A stretch of DNA of 64,000 nt from Porogramme epimiltina (taxonomy: Eukaryota > Basidiomycota > Agaricomycetes > Polyporales > Polyporaceae), in contig FTLJ01000619.1 of assembly GCA_900155495.1 (NCBI GenBank), positions 1 through 64,000 on the forward strand, written 5' to 3'. The notes under the pieces were generated by a model, which saw nothing but the letters and a program-made list of their open reading frames with translations, was not told the DNA's origin and made no database searches. The position numbers and the translations under genes are program-made. Below are positions 1-11,696 of the stretch, in pieces (position 1 is the stretch's first letter; each line of letters starts with the position of its first letter).

Positions 1-424
1 CAGCTCCACACCGCGCATATCCTCTCCGCGTATCCTGCGCTAGAACAGAAGAACAAAGCTATCCAGGATCTCAAGGAGCAGAAGAACAAGTGCGTCCTTC
101 CCCCTGTCTCATCCTCTTGCATGCGTCCTTGCCACCCCCTCTTCGCCCTCACGCTGCCCAAGGACTTGTTCTAATCCGCCTCTTGTCACCTAGGCTCGAG
201 AGCGAGCGGGTTTGGCTACTCAATTGCCTACCCGAGGTCCAAGGTGCGTGCCCTCCGCTCGTAAACACGCGCCTTTTCTGTGTTCGCCTCCATCCGTTTC
301 GTGCCCTAGTCCACGCCATGTAGGTAAACGAGGATCGGGACAAGGTGCGCGTTCCAGCTATCCCTCGATCTCCATCTACTAACACCGCGTACCTCCTGTC
401 CCCGCCAGGCCAACTTCATGGAAG
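1..424 (+). pseudogene. Partial coiled-coil coding remnant, cut by window start
   Basis: Short exon-like pieces separated by GT-AG gaps of about 60-100 nt. The first piece (1-91) reads in frame 1 as a charged helix (ALEQKNKAIQDLKEQKN), the second (194-243) continues as LESERVWLLNCLPEV, and two small pieces (about 323-343 and 410-424 onward) give NEDRDK and ANFMEATLDNG. Composition suggests a coiled coil. The phase between the second and third pieces does not agree with the best reading of each, so either a boundary is misplaced or the gene is decayed. The product is not recognised. The 5' part lies outside the window, so whether this is a live gene end cannot be judged. Confidence 0.35.
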
Positions 425-659
425 CAACCCTTGACAATGGGTGAGCACCTAGTCCTAGATATTGTACCTTCCCCTATTCCTCGGTGTACACTGTGCCGAT
501 GCTGCCACATTAGTTTATGAGAGCACCATCTCCCTCGACTCCGGCTTGGCTTCTTCCCGGCTTCCTCCCTCCGCGTACGACCACTGTGCTAATCTCTCTT
601 TCATCCCTCTCCGCACCCGTCCCTCACGCGGGTACCTCAAGACGTTACGCCTCTGATTC

Positions 660-1046
660 CTGCGGGACTCGTTCTCGTCACTCAAGTTCCTCCAGGCCAC
701 GCCGTATGACTCGGACGCCCTCTCCTTCTACGCCTCGGTCTCCTCCGTGGACACCGTCCAGACCGAGCGCGGCACCGTCGCGCTCCGCCGTTCAGACGGG
801 ACCCAGTGGAGCATTGAGGAGCTCATCGCGACGCAGTTTACATACGTGCGCGACCTCGCGGAGAGCACCGCGAGCGAGCGTGTGAATGACGTGATCGTGA
901 CCGTCCCGCCGTACCACACGCAGTTCGAGCGCGCCGCCGTCGTGGACGCGATCGAGATCTCAGGCCTCCGTACGCTCGCGCTCATCAACAACGGCACCAC
1001 GGCCGCGGTCAACTACGCCATGACGCGCTCGCCTCCAAGCCGGTCA
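660..1046 (+). pseudogene. LHS1: Truncated ER Hsp70 (LHS1/HYOU1-type) relic
   Basis: One open stretch reads DSFSSLKFLQATPYDSDAL, then ETERGTVA-like and WSIEELIA motifs, then VNDVIVTVPPYHTQFERAA and ISGLRTLALINNGTTAAVN. These match the middle of the ATPase domain of LHS1/HYOU1, the large Hsp70 relative that acts as nucleotide-exchange factor for BiP in the ER lumen. Only about 130 codons are present. The ATP-binding start, the rest of the ATPase domain and the C-terminal half are absent, and after MTR (about 1020) the reading runs into unrelated sequence and stops at 1116-1118. I see no matching exon upstream or downstream. This is a copied, truncated fragment; a functional LHS1 is expected elsewhere in the genome. 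Confidence 0.8.
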
Positions 1047-1267
1047 GTAGCTCCGCGGCGCCCAAGTGCTTGGGCGAACACGGTCATACACGTTGCACTC
1101 TGCCCGATAATCCACTAACCTGCACAGCGCTCTAGCTCGCCCCTACTTAGTATGCATACCGTGTAGTACTTCGACTGTCATGTATTTGCGTAGCTCATTT
1201 CAATGAAGATGCCATTTGTGACGCCCTCGAAAATGCGTGCTAAGCGGATATAACGCCCTCCTAAGGT

Positions 1268-1420
1268 GCTACTAATGCCAGCTAACGGCGCTACTAATGC
1301 CAACTAATGGCACTACCGAGAACTAATTAGGAGGGGACTAAACTATCCAGACGAATCGCCCTAATCGTCCTAATGGCCCTAATTAGCGCTAACCAGACTC
1401 AATTATCCCTAATTAGCAAT
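1268..1420. repeat. 22-bp tandem repeat and CTAATTAG-rich AT block
   Basis: Two adjacent 22-bp units (1268-1289 and 1290-1311) differ at two positions. They are followed to about 1420 by scattered CTAAT words, three of them inside the palindrome CTAATTAG (near 1323, 1380 and 1412). The block lies between the LHS1 relic and the 3' end of the first P450 and is AT-rich compared with its surroundings. No coding potential is seen. Confidence 0.6.
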
Positions 1421-1478
1421 TCGGGTTTTCCCTGATGTTGTATAACGACAGTCTACCGGGTACCTTCGACCCGCAGCG

Positions 1479-3508
1479 TCAGCTTGTGTAGATTCGTCGA
1501 CGGTCTGTTTGGCACACGTACGAGAGTATACCATCCGTTATCCCCCGCTTGACCAATATCGGGTGCCCTTGTTCGTCAACAGGCGGACTAACATTGAAGA
1601 CGTGAAGGAGCGATGCAAGTGTGATTGTGAGTGTTGCCAGAGCGAAGTCGCGGCCAGGACAAATCCTACGTAGAGCTAATGAGCCCCCCGATAGCGACAA
1701 CATAGATAGAGGCTATGAAAGGACGTCATACCGCCTACCAAAGCCGAACACAAAATCGAAAGGATCGCGAACGTCGACTGAGTCCGTAATCCCATTCGTC
1801 TCGAGGAAGCGTTCTGGACGAAAGTCGTTTGGGTTCTCATAAACTTTGGGATCATGCATGCAAGCCCTAGGAATGAAAACGGATTATCCCTGCTGTCACG
1901 CAGGAAGGAGGCAGCTTATAACGGACCAAACGTTCGTGATAAGCACGGTTCCCGCCGGGATGAAGTACCCATGGATTTCATCATCTGCCACTGTGCAGTG
2001 TGGAAAGGCGATTGGGAGAGGCTGATGCCACCGTAATGCTTCCTTGACGATAGCTCAAACATACTCGAGCGAGTCGAGGTCGCTGAACAGGGGCAAGCGG
2101 TCCCCGCCCACGACGTCGTCGAGTTCAGCTTGAGCTCTCTTGAGGACATCGGGATAGAGAGAAAGCCCGGCGAGGGCAGCTTGAAGCGTCGAGTATGTCT
2201 TACACGACACATCAGTGCCGGCGTCAAGTCAATTTGAAAGATAAGTCTCTTACTGTATCGGATCCGGCTGTCCAACCATCAGTTGTCAGCTTTTGAAGTT
2301 TGGATCACTGCACAGTGTATACTCACCAGTGAATGCGACAGTACCGATACTTCTGGCCATCACTTCCGCCTCCGGAAGTTCTGATTTTTCCAAGTTGACG
2401 AAGTCCGAGATAATCTGACCTACTATCGAAGACGATGTGCCATGTACCTCCTGTAGGGAAAGTTAAAGTTATTAGCCGGCAAGTAGAGTAAAATTGTGAA
2501 CTCACTATGGCCTCCTTCACATGTGCATACGCTGTATCTTCGAGGGTGCGAAACAGCTCCTGACATTCTGTAAATACCTTCTGCTTGCGTAACCCCGGGA
2601 ACCACGCGGGCATATGACGCAGGAAGGGTAAGGCTTCGACAGCGAACTTGCCGGGTATCAGAGCTACGGCTGCTGCTGCGAGGGCATCCTCCGACAGGCG
2701 GATGTACACGTCATTCTCGTCCGCGACGTCAATGTTATATGCAATCTTTAAGACAATGTCTGCAAATAAACTGTAAAGCGATGTGATATCACGGTAGTAA
2801 GTATTCTGCGTAATCACATGTCTATTCCGGCGAGAACCTACAGTCGAATGTGCTCTTGAGCCTTCGATGGGGTTACAAGGAGTTTCTTCAAGAACTTGTG
2901 CGTTGCGGCAAGTTGTATTGGTTCGTATTCGGGGATTGTGGAGCGGGAGAAGTGGTGCTGAAAGGTACGTCGGTAGCTCCTCCAGCGTGGCCCATACGCC
3001 ATCATCGCGAAGTTCGAGCCTTGTCTGGTCCTAAACGAATTTGCCGTGTCACATACATGTTCACATTTTGGTAAGGGAACAGCTCACAGATCAAACAACG
3101 GTGTTTGGCTCCGGCTCGAGGTATTGGAAGAGTGCTTGTCTAGGAACTCGAAGATTACATCTTGGCTACCCAGGACAATAACGGATTGCCCAAGAATACG
3201 GAGGTGCGTGATCTCGCCTGCAAAATAGCCGTTTATCAGGAGAACGGCACGGACCAGGTCAAGCCAGACTACTTACCGTACTTATTTGTTAGGTCGCGGT
3301 ATCCCTCACACATCTTGGAAGTAGGCATATCGAACATATTCCCGATGAACGGGAGAGGTTTGGGACCCGGTGGTAGGGGAAGGCCCCGAGTGCGACGGGA
3401 CCAGCTAACCAGTGTCCGGACATACAATGCGGCCAAGAAGGTAACAACAAGGCTAAGCCCTATTGTCACTAGGCCACTCACTTGCGGATGAGAGATACCT
3501 AATAGCAT
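1479..3508 (-). pseudogene. Cytochrome P450, copy 1, interrupted by an in-frame stop
   Basis: Membrane-anchored P450 monooxygenase of the same subfamily as the two plus-strand copies. Exons: 3277-3508, 3088-3217, 2842-3030, 2506-2770, 2327-2450, 2254-2267 (14 nt), 1927-2198, 1732-1866, 1479-1665. Visible marks are an N-terminal hydrophobic anchor, the proline hinge LPLPPGPKPLPFIGN, the C-helix W-R (GPRWRSYRR), the I-helix AGSDT on the microexon, ExxR in KEALRW, the PERF motif (FRPERF) and the haem loop FGFGRR/ICPGR. In the ExxR exon the codon before AIVKEA is TGA (2055-2057 on the plus strand), where paralogue copy 2 has AAT (Asn); CGA to TGA is one simple origin. The C-terminus also ends early after SYV, without the KPRS tail of the paralogues. 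All other exons stay open, so decay looks recent. Confidence 0.85.
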
Positions 3509-3563
3509 CCGGCGAAGATAGGAGGATATCGGGGGAGGTGTACTGAACGGTCTGAGTTCCGGC

Positions 3564-3571
3564 TTTATATA
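3564..3571 (-). promoter_or_regulatory. TATA-like box of P450 copy 1
   Basis: TATATAAA on the minus strand, about 55 nt before the chosen ATG (3508). The spacing suits a short 5' leader. Confidence 0.5.
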
Positions 3572-3579
3572 TATCAATG

Positions 3580-5534
3580 TTCAATGAAGACGTCTTGCTA
3601 TCTCCTGAATGGCATCCAATACGGGGGCAGGATCCGCTGTCAGGAACGCCGTGTGTGCCGATAGAGGGGATCAAATGGGGACAGGCGCATGGGATGTTGA
3701 CAGAACTTTCCCTAAGTCGTACGAAAAGCGGTGGAGTTGGGACGCGATCGTGACGGGCGTGGTTACCGTTGTACTGGGGGGTCCCAACATTGAAGCTTCA
3801 ACACCGCGCGACTACCTACAGGGATATGCAAATATTTAAAACTAGGCCAAAGAGCGGATAGACGAGCTCTCGAGTTACACACTCACCGAGAATAGCTACA
3901 CTCCGTTTTTGGAGGGAACAGATCGCAGAGCTAGAGTGACAGCTTCGTCAGGGGACGGTAATCCTGTCAAATGTGACCAAACCGAATGGCGCCCACTACA
4001 CAGCGATCCAGAGGAGTGTAAAAAAGGTTAACTCAGCGAAGGCGCTGCGACCTCGGGTCCGACACCTGCTACCTAAGGGGTGGTTTTCGACGACGTGAAG
4101 GGAGGCCCTACTTGTACAAGCATTTGGCCCAATTTAGCCGGGGACTATTCCAAATCGAACGGACGAGTGGACGTACCAACATTGAAAGTTTCGTGCGACG
4201 TCCTACTTAGTATGCTTCAAATCGGTACATAGCGCAACTCATGTACGTGACTGGAACGACGTCCGGCGGAAGGTGATCCGAGTAGAACGGTGAGTATTCA
4301 TAATTATGAATAGGAGGGTGGACGCATGGGTAAAGATACGCACTGTATGCCGTCAAGCATTCGAGTTGTCCGACCGTCAGTCTGTTGTCGTGCAGAGCGG
4401 CGTCGACCCTGGCAGTCTGGGGGGCTTGAATTACGTAGTGATGCGCCCAATGAGTCCCTCCGACATCCGGGACAAAACACTAACTCGTGCTTGGGCCGCA
4501 CAAGCCGAATCGCACCATTAGCTGCCTGGCACACGTCTAGAGAACTGTGTATATTCAGTGTCATTCTTGGGCGCTAAGACAGGGGTACGTCACGGACAAT
4601 GGACAATGGGTTAGGCCAGCTGCCTTCTTAGCGTTAACGGTTCGCAATAACCAAACTTTGCCTCACCTCGACCGTGGCCCCGCGGTCGCTTCCGAAGCGA
4701 CTCTACAAGACCCTCGTCACCTATATCACCGAGCGACACCATCACCGCACAAATTCAAGCCCACGCCCCCTCCGCGCAGTCGCATGCGTTGTCAAACCTC
4801 CATCGTTCAGCCGCAGGTAGGCGCAACATCAAATTGACTCTCAGGTACGCTGGGCGTATTTGCACAGACGCACGCCTTTGTATTCACAAATCCATTCTTA
4901 GGATCTCTGGCCGGACGCCTGCAATTTTACGGGCCGGTGCAGCATGATGTCCTATGTGGGCGAGAATACATTCGAATGACTCCAGGTATCCGTTTGAGCG
5001 AGCGTGTGAGCATATTCTGCGTACCTTGCTCCGTGTTTCTGAACGTTATACTCTGACTCGATTGAACTTTCAAGATTGCCCGCCACGAGTACCACCTAAC
5101 TCCCGAAATTTGCGACATAGGAGGGATAGAAATCGGTCATACGTGATGCGAGCGGCATAACTTGCTTGGATGCCGTCACTGAGACCGCTTGTATAATTGG
5201 CGGGGAGTGCTGCGTCGACTGCGAGCTGCTGGAGGACGTCGTAGACAACGGTGACCACGTCTGGCGGTCAATGAGGACGTCGGGCGGCCCGTGAGAAAGC
5301 AGCGTCGCGTGCCTGTCAGGACAATAGCCCCGTTAGACGCCCGGGCAAAGGCTATTGTGTGCCACGTGCGAGAAGCGCGCGCCTTCTCGAGGGCGCCTAT
5401 TGCGTCTATTGTCTCGTCCTCTGCAATGCTCGATTGTCTTCTACAACAAAACAAGCGACAAAAGCCATGGTCCGCCTCGGCGTCATTCCCCCTCTCTCAG
5501 TCCCTCTTTTCCCTTCGTTCTCTTTGCATCCAAG
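3580..5534. other. Intergenic region, no gene seen
   Basis: About 1.95 kb between the minus-strand P450 and the plus-strand ABC exporter, holding the 5' regions of both. Open frames are short (under 100 codons), overlap on both strands, and show no family motif. I see no transposon ends or long repeats. Confidence 0.5.
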
Positions 5535-8500
5535 ATGCGTCGTCCGACGAACCTCGTCGTCGACACCGACACGACCTCTACGACCACCATGACCGACGCA
5601 TCCTCTGACATTCACCCCCCACAATCTGCGGCGACGCTGAAGGCAGAGTCTACAGCCTCAATACCTGAATGCCCAGCACCCCAGCCCTCCATCTCCCTCC
5701 TCTTTTCCCTCCTTGCCCGCCGGGATGTTCTTTGCCTAGTCCTCCCCGCCATCTTCACCTCCATCATTGCTGGTGGCGTCGCGCCATTCATGACGTACGT
5801 TATCGGCCGCTCCTTCGACACATTTGCCGCATTCCCCACTGGTCCAAACCCCACCGACGGTGCCAAGCACGCCCTTCTGCACGGTGTTGGCATTGCCGCG
5901 CTCGAGCTCATCGGCCTTGCGGTCGGAGCACTTGTCCTCAGCAGCATTACTTCCAGCCTCTGGATATGGACCGGTGAGCGCAACCTCGTGGCCGTGCGCA
6001 AGAAGATCTACGCCGCGGTCACCCGCAAGGACATGGTCTGGTTTGACATGAAGATGGGCTCAGAAGAATCCGTCCAGACCGTCGAAGGCGACGGTCCGAT
6101 CGGCGCTGGTGGCCTTATGGCGAACTTTGCTCGGTGGGCATGATTAAATGACTTGTTCATTGGCGGAAACTCACAATTAACTTAGAGAAACCGATGAAGT
6201 CCGCATGGCCTCCTCGCTCGCAGCGGGCATGGTCATTCAATACACCACCACTTTCCTCACCGCTCTCATCCTCGCGTTTGTGTGGTCATGGTCCCTCACC
6301 CTCGTCATCCTCTCTGCCGTTCCAGTTCTTATGATCATCCAAACGCTGTCGCAAGGCTTCGTTGGTCCCCGCCTGGCAGAAGAACGCGTCCACTCTGCAT
6401 CCGCCGCGACTCTTGTCGACCGCGCGGCGGGCGCGATCGCAACTGTGAAGGCCTTCAACGCGGAGACGCACGAGCAGGAGCAACTCGACGGCATGCTTCA
6501 GAAGATCCAACGCGCCGCTATCAAGTGCCACACTGTGTGGAGCGTCAGCACTGGCGCATCCCAGTTCGTCATGATGGCCATGTTCGTTCAAGCCTTCTGG
6601 TTTGGCGCAAAGCTCGTCCGCGACGGAACCATCTCGCCCGGCACCGTCATGTCCGTCTTCTGGGCCTGCCTCATCGCAACGAGCAACCTCCAGATGGCGG
6701 TTCCCCAGCTCATTGTGCTCACCAAGGGCAAGTTCGCCATGGTCGCGCTCATGACCCTCGCCCAGTCGCAGACGTCGGCTTCTCCATACGGCGGTGTCGT
6801 GCTCTCGCCCGTCAAGGGCCGTCGCCCTTCATGGGCCTTCCGCAAGATTCGTCCCACGCAGTGCCGCGGCCACTTCGAGCTCAGCGACATCAACTTCGCC
6901 TACCCCTCGCGCCCTACCATCCCCGTCCTCCAGGAGATTTCGATCTTCCTGCCCCCGCAGGAGACCTCGTTCATTGTGGGCGGCTCTGGGTCTGGCAAGT
7001 CGACGCTCGCGCAGCTTCTCCTGCGCATGTACAACCCCACCACGGGCTCCATCTTCCTCGACGACCAAGAGCTCAGTTTCCTGGACGAAGACTTCACGAG
7101 GCACCACATCGCCGCGGTGTCGCAAAACACGATTCTCTTCGACATGTCCGTCCACGACAACGTCGCGATGGGTCTCGCCTTCCCCGGAAGCGACCGCAAG
7201 CCCGAGGACGTCACACGCGAGGAGGTGATCAAGGTCTGCCGCGCCGCGCTGATGCACGAGTTCGTGCGCGACCTTCCCGACGGCTACGACACCCAGCTGG
7301 GCACGAGCGGTGCGAACCTCTCGGGCGGTCAGAAACAACGGCTTGCTATTGCGCGCGCGTTGCTGCGCAACCCTACTGTCCTTATTCTTGGTGAGCACCG
7401 TCTCTTCATCGCCACACAACTGCCAGCTGACATTTTCTCTTAGATGAGGCGACGTCCGCGCTGGACGCGACCTCTCGCATACTCGTCTTCGAGGCCATCA
7501 AGCGCTGGCGCCGAAACATGACGACGATCGTCATCACGCACGACCTCTCCCAGATCAGCTCCGAAGATTTTGTTCATGTCCTCAAGGACGGCCGCCTTGT
7601 CGAGCAAGGCTTCCGGCACGAGCTGGAGTCATTCGCGAGCGAATTCAGCACCATGGCGCGTACACAGGACGCCGATGGCGGCTTCCAGGAGAAGGACACC
7701 GAAGAGACCGACGCCGACGACCTGCCCATCGAGGCGATTCTTGAGAAGCAGGACGAGGAGAAGCAGGAGGAGCTCGAGGCGGTCAAGATGAGCACAACCG
7801 CTCTCCGCCACCACAGCATCACGCCGTCGACCTTCCGTCCTCTTACCCTCGGTAACTGGATGTTCGACGCGATCGCGGAGCTCACGAAGAACCCGCCTGC
7901 TCCCGCCGTCTCTGCGCAGCGCGAGTCGCGCCCAGTCAGTCGGTTCATTCCCGCCAGCGCGTTCACCGGCGCGACTGCCGACGTGGACGAGAAGGCCCTT
8001 CGCCGCCGCACACTCCACATCGACGTCCCTGCTGCCTCGGTCTCGGTCCCCGCCCCCCTCCCGAGCGCGAACAGCAACCGCTTCAGCCTCCAGTTCACCC
8101 CCACCTCGCCTACTCTCTGCAGCTCGCCCAGGTCGTTCGCGCCCTCGATGGTCGAGGACGACCTTGCGTTCGAGAAGGACAAGGCGGCGATGCAGCGCAG
8201 CGCGACCCTCGCGAGCCAGCGCCGCTCGCACGACCACAAGCGTCAGCGCACTCGCGAGGTCCGCCTCGACTCCGTCATCGTCGAGAAGGCCGAGGAGAAC
8301 GAGAGCGCCTCACAGGAGGCACCCGCTTCGCAGGAAGCGGAGATCTCGTTCTTCCGGCTCTTGCGCGACATCTACCCCACTCTCCCCAACAAGCCCCTCA
8401 TCCTCCTCGGCATCGCGGTCTGCATCGCGAGCGGCACCGTCACCCCCGTCTTCTCCTACCTACTCTCGCGCCTCTTCTTCGAGGTCTCGAACGGCGCGCG

Positions 8501-10195
8501 CGACGTGTCGATCATCAACGTCTACGGCGGCATTGTCCTCGCGATTGCGGCCGCGGACGGCCTCCTCATCGGGCTCAAGATCTCGATCATGGAGAACGCG
8601 GCGATGCACTGGGTCACGCGCATCCGCAACGTCTGCTACCAGCGCGTCCTCGCGCAGGACAAGAAGTGGTTCGACAAGGCGGAGAACGCGCCCGTGCGGC
8701 TCGTCCAGATCCTCATCAAGGACGGCGACGACGCGCGCTCGCTCATCGCGTCGGTCCTCGGCCAGTCGCTCGTCGTCTCGGCCATGCTCGGCGTCGGCCT
8801 CATCTGGGCGCTCGTGCGCGGCTGGCAGCTCACCCTCGTTGGCTTCGCGATCGCGCCTGTCTTCGCGGGCGTGATGGCGCTGCAGTCGAACCTCGTCGCC
8901 AAGTGCGAAGTGCGTAACAAGCGCGCGCGCGAGGAGGTCGCCAAGCAGTACTACGACGTAAGTCGGGTTCCTTCGTCCGCGTTGTTCTCTCATGCTGACA
9001 ACCCTCTCTAGGCCATTTCGAACGTCCGCGCTATCCGCGCGATGGGCTTCGAAAGCGCGTTCAGCTCCAAGTTCGACTCCGCTGTCGACTCTGCTCTCAC
9101 CACCGGCGTGCGCGGCGCGTTCGTCGAGGGTTGCACATACGGCGTCGCCAGCGCCCTTATCTATCTCGCGGAAGCTCTTCTGTTCTACGTCGGCGCGGTC
9201 CTCATCGCAAACGGCACCTACTCTTATCTGCAGATGATTCAAACACTGCAGCTGGTTGTGTTCTCGGTATCTATCGGCTCCCAACTTATGGCTTTCAGTG
9301 AGTCGAGCCCGCCTCTCTCTTCTCGTGACATAGCTGACATACAACCATAGCTCACCGTATCGCCAAGTCCGTCCGCGCTACGCGCGACTTCAACCGACTC
9401 CTTCAACTCTCCACCGCCACGGACGAGTCTGAAGGCATCCTCACCCCCGATCTCTCTGGCCCCATCTCCTTCACCAACGTCTCCTTCTCCTACCCCGAGC
9501 GCGCCGATGTCCCCGTCTTGAAAAACCTGTTCGTCGAGATTAAGGAGAACGAGTGCGTCGCGATCGTCGGCTCCTCCGGCTCTGGCAAGTCCACAATGGC
9601 CGCGCTTCTTCAACGCCTGTACGAGCCCGAGACCGGCTGCGTCGCAATCGGCCCGCACATCCTGCGCTCCACGGACGTGCACCACCTTCGCGACCACGTC
9701 GCCGTCGTCAGTCAACAGCCCAACCTCTTCGACGCGTCCATCGCGGAGAACATCGCGTACGGCAACCCGAACCTCTCGCCCGCGGACATCCAGGCCGCCG
9801 CGGAGGCCGCGAACGTGCACGACTTCGTCTCGTCGCTCCCGCAGGGCTACGACACGCCCGTTGGCGAGAACGCGTCACTCATCTCGGGCGGGCAGGCGCA
9901 GCGGCTGCAGATCGCGCGGGCGCTGGCGCGGCGCGCGCGCATCCTCGTGCTCGACGAGTGCACGTCGGCGCTCGACTCGGCGAACCAGGCGGCGGTGATG
10001 GAGACGATCGCGCGCGCGAAGGAGGGCCGGACCGCGCTGGTCGTGACGCACAAGCTGGCAATGATGCGCATGTGCGACCGCATCCTCGTGCTCCACGGGG
10101 GCGTCGTCGCCGAGCAGGGCACGTACGAGGAGCTCATGGAGCGCCGCGGCGTGTTCGCGCAGCTTGCGCGCGGGGGCGAGTGGATGAGCGACTGA
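5535..10195 (+). CDS. STE6: Full-length ABC exporter, STE6-like
   Basis: Join 5535-6133, 6186-7390, 7444-8957, 9012-9297, 9351-10195; 1482 aa. Two TM-domain/NBD halves in the ABCB order TMD1-NBD1-TMD2-NBD2. NBD1 has Walker A GGSGSGKST (about residue 464), signature LSGGQ (about 577) and LILDEATSALD across the 7390/7444 junction, then the H-loop VITHD. NBD2 has GSSGSGKST (about 1274), ISGGQ (about 1378), LVLDECTSALD and VVTHK. A long charged linker (roughly residues 640-930) with a conserved-looking RPLTLGNWMFDAIAEL segment separates the halves. The layout and linker fit the fungal STE6 group, which exports lipidated mating peptides in yeast; a general drug or metabolite exporter remains possible. 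A second in-frame ATG lies at 5589. The gene sits between P450 copies 1 and 2. All motifs are intact. Confidence 0.9.
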
Positions 10196-11650
10196 GTGCT
10201 CGCCGTCGACTTGTTCTCTATCTTTCCCTTTTCTTTTTTTCTCTAGTCTCGGTCTCTCCGCTCCTGGATACTGTAGCATTGCATACCACCCATCCCACGT
10301 CTCTCATGTCCCGTCTGCACACAGCACTATTCCCTTGTCACCGTTAGCTGATACAGAAGTATAACTGACCCCATCACGTACCGATACATTCGACCTTCGA
10401 GTTACTCACGCGCTTCACGACTTGTTTTTCCGTTCATTGTAACATTATCTCCTCCACCACTGTATCGACTTAGATAATGAATGCAATGATCGACGGATTT
10501 GGATGACAACCTACTTGGTGCGATCGTGTGTCGAGCATTCGCGTTAACACTAAACTTCTGGGTGGGATTGCGATAAATTGCTTGCCCCAACAAAAACTAC
10601 TAAGTTCGATTATTTGCGAGCGCTTATGCAAGCGCTACTTAAAGGTAATTCAAATGCGGCGGGACTGTCGAAGCCGATTGCCTCCCTGTCCCACCGGGTC
10701 CACCTACCGGGTCGGCGGGTCCTACCCTCACCAAACCACAACATGTCGTGGAAGCTCGTTGACGTACGGTAATCACCCATCTTCCCAGATACATGCACCC
10801 TCCCCGGCGGTTTGAACCAAAGAGTGTCTTCTAAAAGAGTAACTTTGTGGTAACCCAGCAACCCAGCAACCCATTGCCCCCGAGTCAGCCGGGGAGTCCG
10901 CCGTGACAAATGTTTTCTTCGACGTAGGCGTAAACTGAGACCACAGAAGAGTGTCTGGTCACTTTCCGGAGCGAGAGGAGGCATTGTGAGTAATGTATAT
11001 CGTGTGACACACCGGTCTTCATACTATTTGTTTTCTAACCAACCAGCCCCGGTCTTTCAGGAATATATCGTGCATTCCGGTTCCGGTAGAAAGGTACCCG
11101 ATGGGTAGTGTCCGGTGACTAGGGCCTGTAGCTGCGCAGGTCGGGACCCTTGCGGTTCCGCCCCCGCCCGCCACTGCACATGCACCGCGCCCACAGTTCT
11201 ATAGCCTCTGATCAGGTTGCCAACCACAGGCTCTTTCAGTATAGGGGGTCCCGGGTTGGTACGCCCGAGTTCTGCCTTCGTTGAATCATCGCTACTTGTT
11301 TTCCTGTTGTGTTTGAAGAGTCGAGCATATCAGACAGACATGTAAGTACTTCACATCTTCTCACTGCTGTCCAAAGGGTCTGATAGCCTCATCGGCACAG
11401 AGTTCGAGGACATACTTTTCAAGACGACGTCGCTGGTGATTATGCGGCTGCCAAGTCCAAAACCCCTATAATTCAATTCCTGTCGCTAGATGACTGCTAG
11501 CTATAGTAAATGATCAGCCTAACTGAGGCGAAACGGGACGACTTTGCCGTAAAGACACTGCGTTAGTTCCCGTGAGCAGTGGCAGGTAACGACATCGTTC
11601 CGCACCTTGACACATCGTTTCCGCTTCTGTAGGCTCTTCATCTCCGCACT
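10196..11650. other. Intergenic region, no gene seen
   Basis: About 1.45 kb after the ABC exporter stop. It holds a small tandem repeat (AACCCAGC-type units near 10853-10872) and no supportable reading frame. Short open frames near 10528-10984 overlap on both strands and match nothing I know. Confidence 0.5.
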
Positions 11651-11653
11651 GTG

Positions 11654-11660
11654 TATAAAA
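11654..11660 (+). promoter_or_regulatory. TATA box of P450 copy 2
   Basis: TATAAAA, 43 nt before the ATG at 11697. Its position parallels the TATA-like box of copy 1. Confidence 0.55.
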
Positions 11661-11696
11661 GCAACGCACGCGACGAAGCGATCTCCTTCCCTCTAT

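Noticed and set aside
2200..2254. Apparent loss of the acceptor before the P450 copy 1 I-helix
   Set aside because: I first read CCGGCACTGAT as the motif with a missing AG. The true 14-nt exon is 2254-2267 with a good acceptor and donor, so this part is intact.
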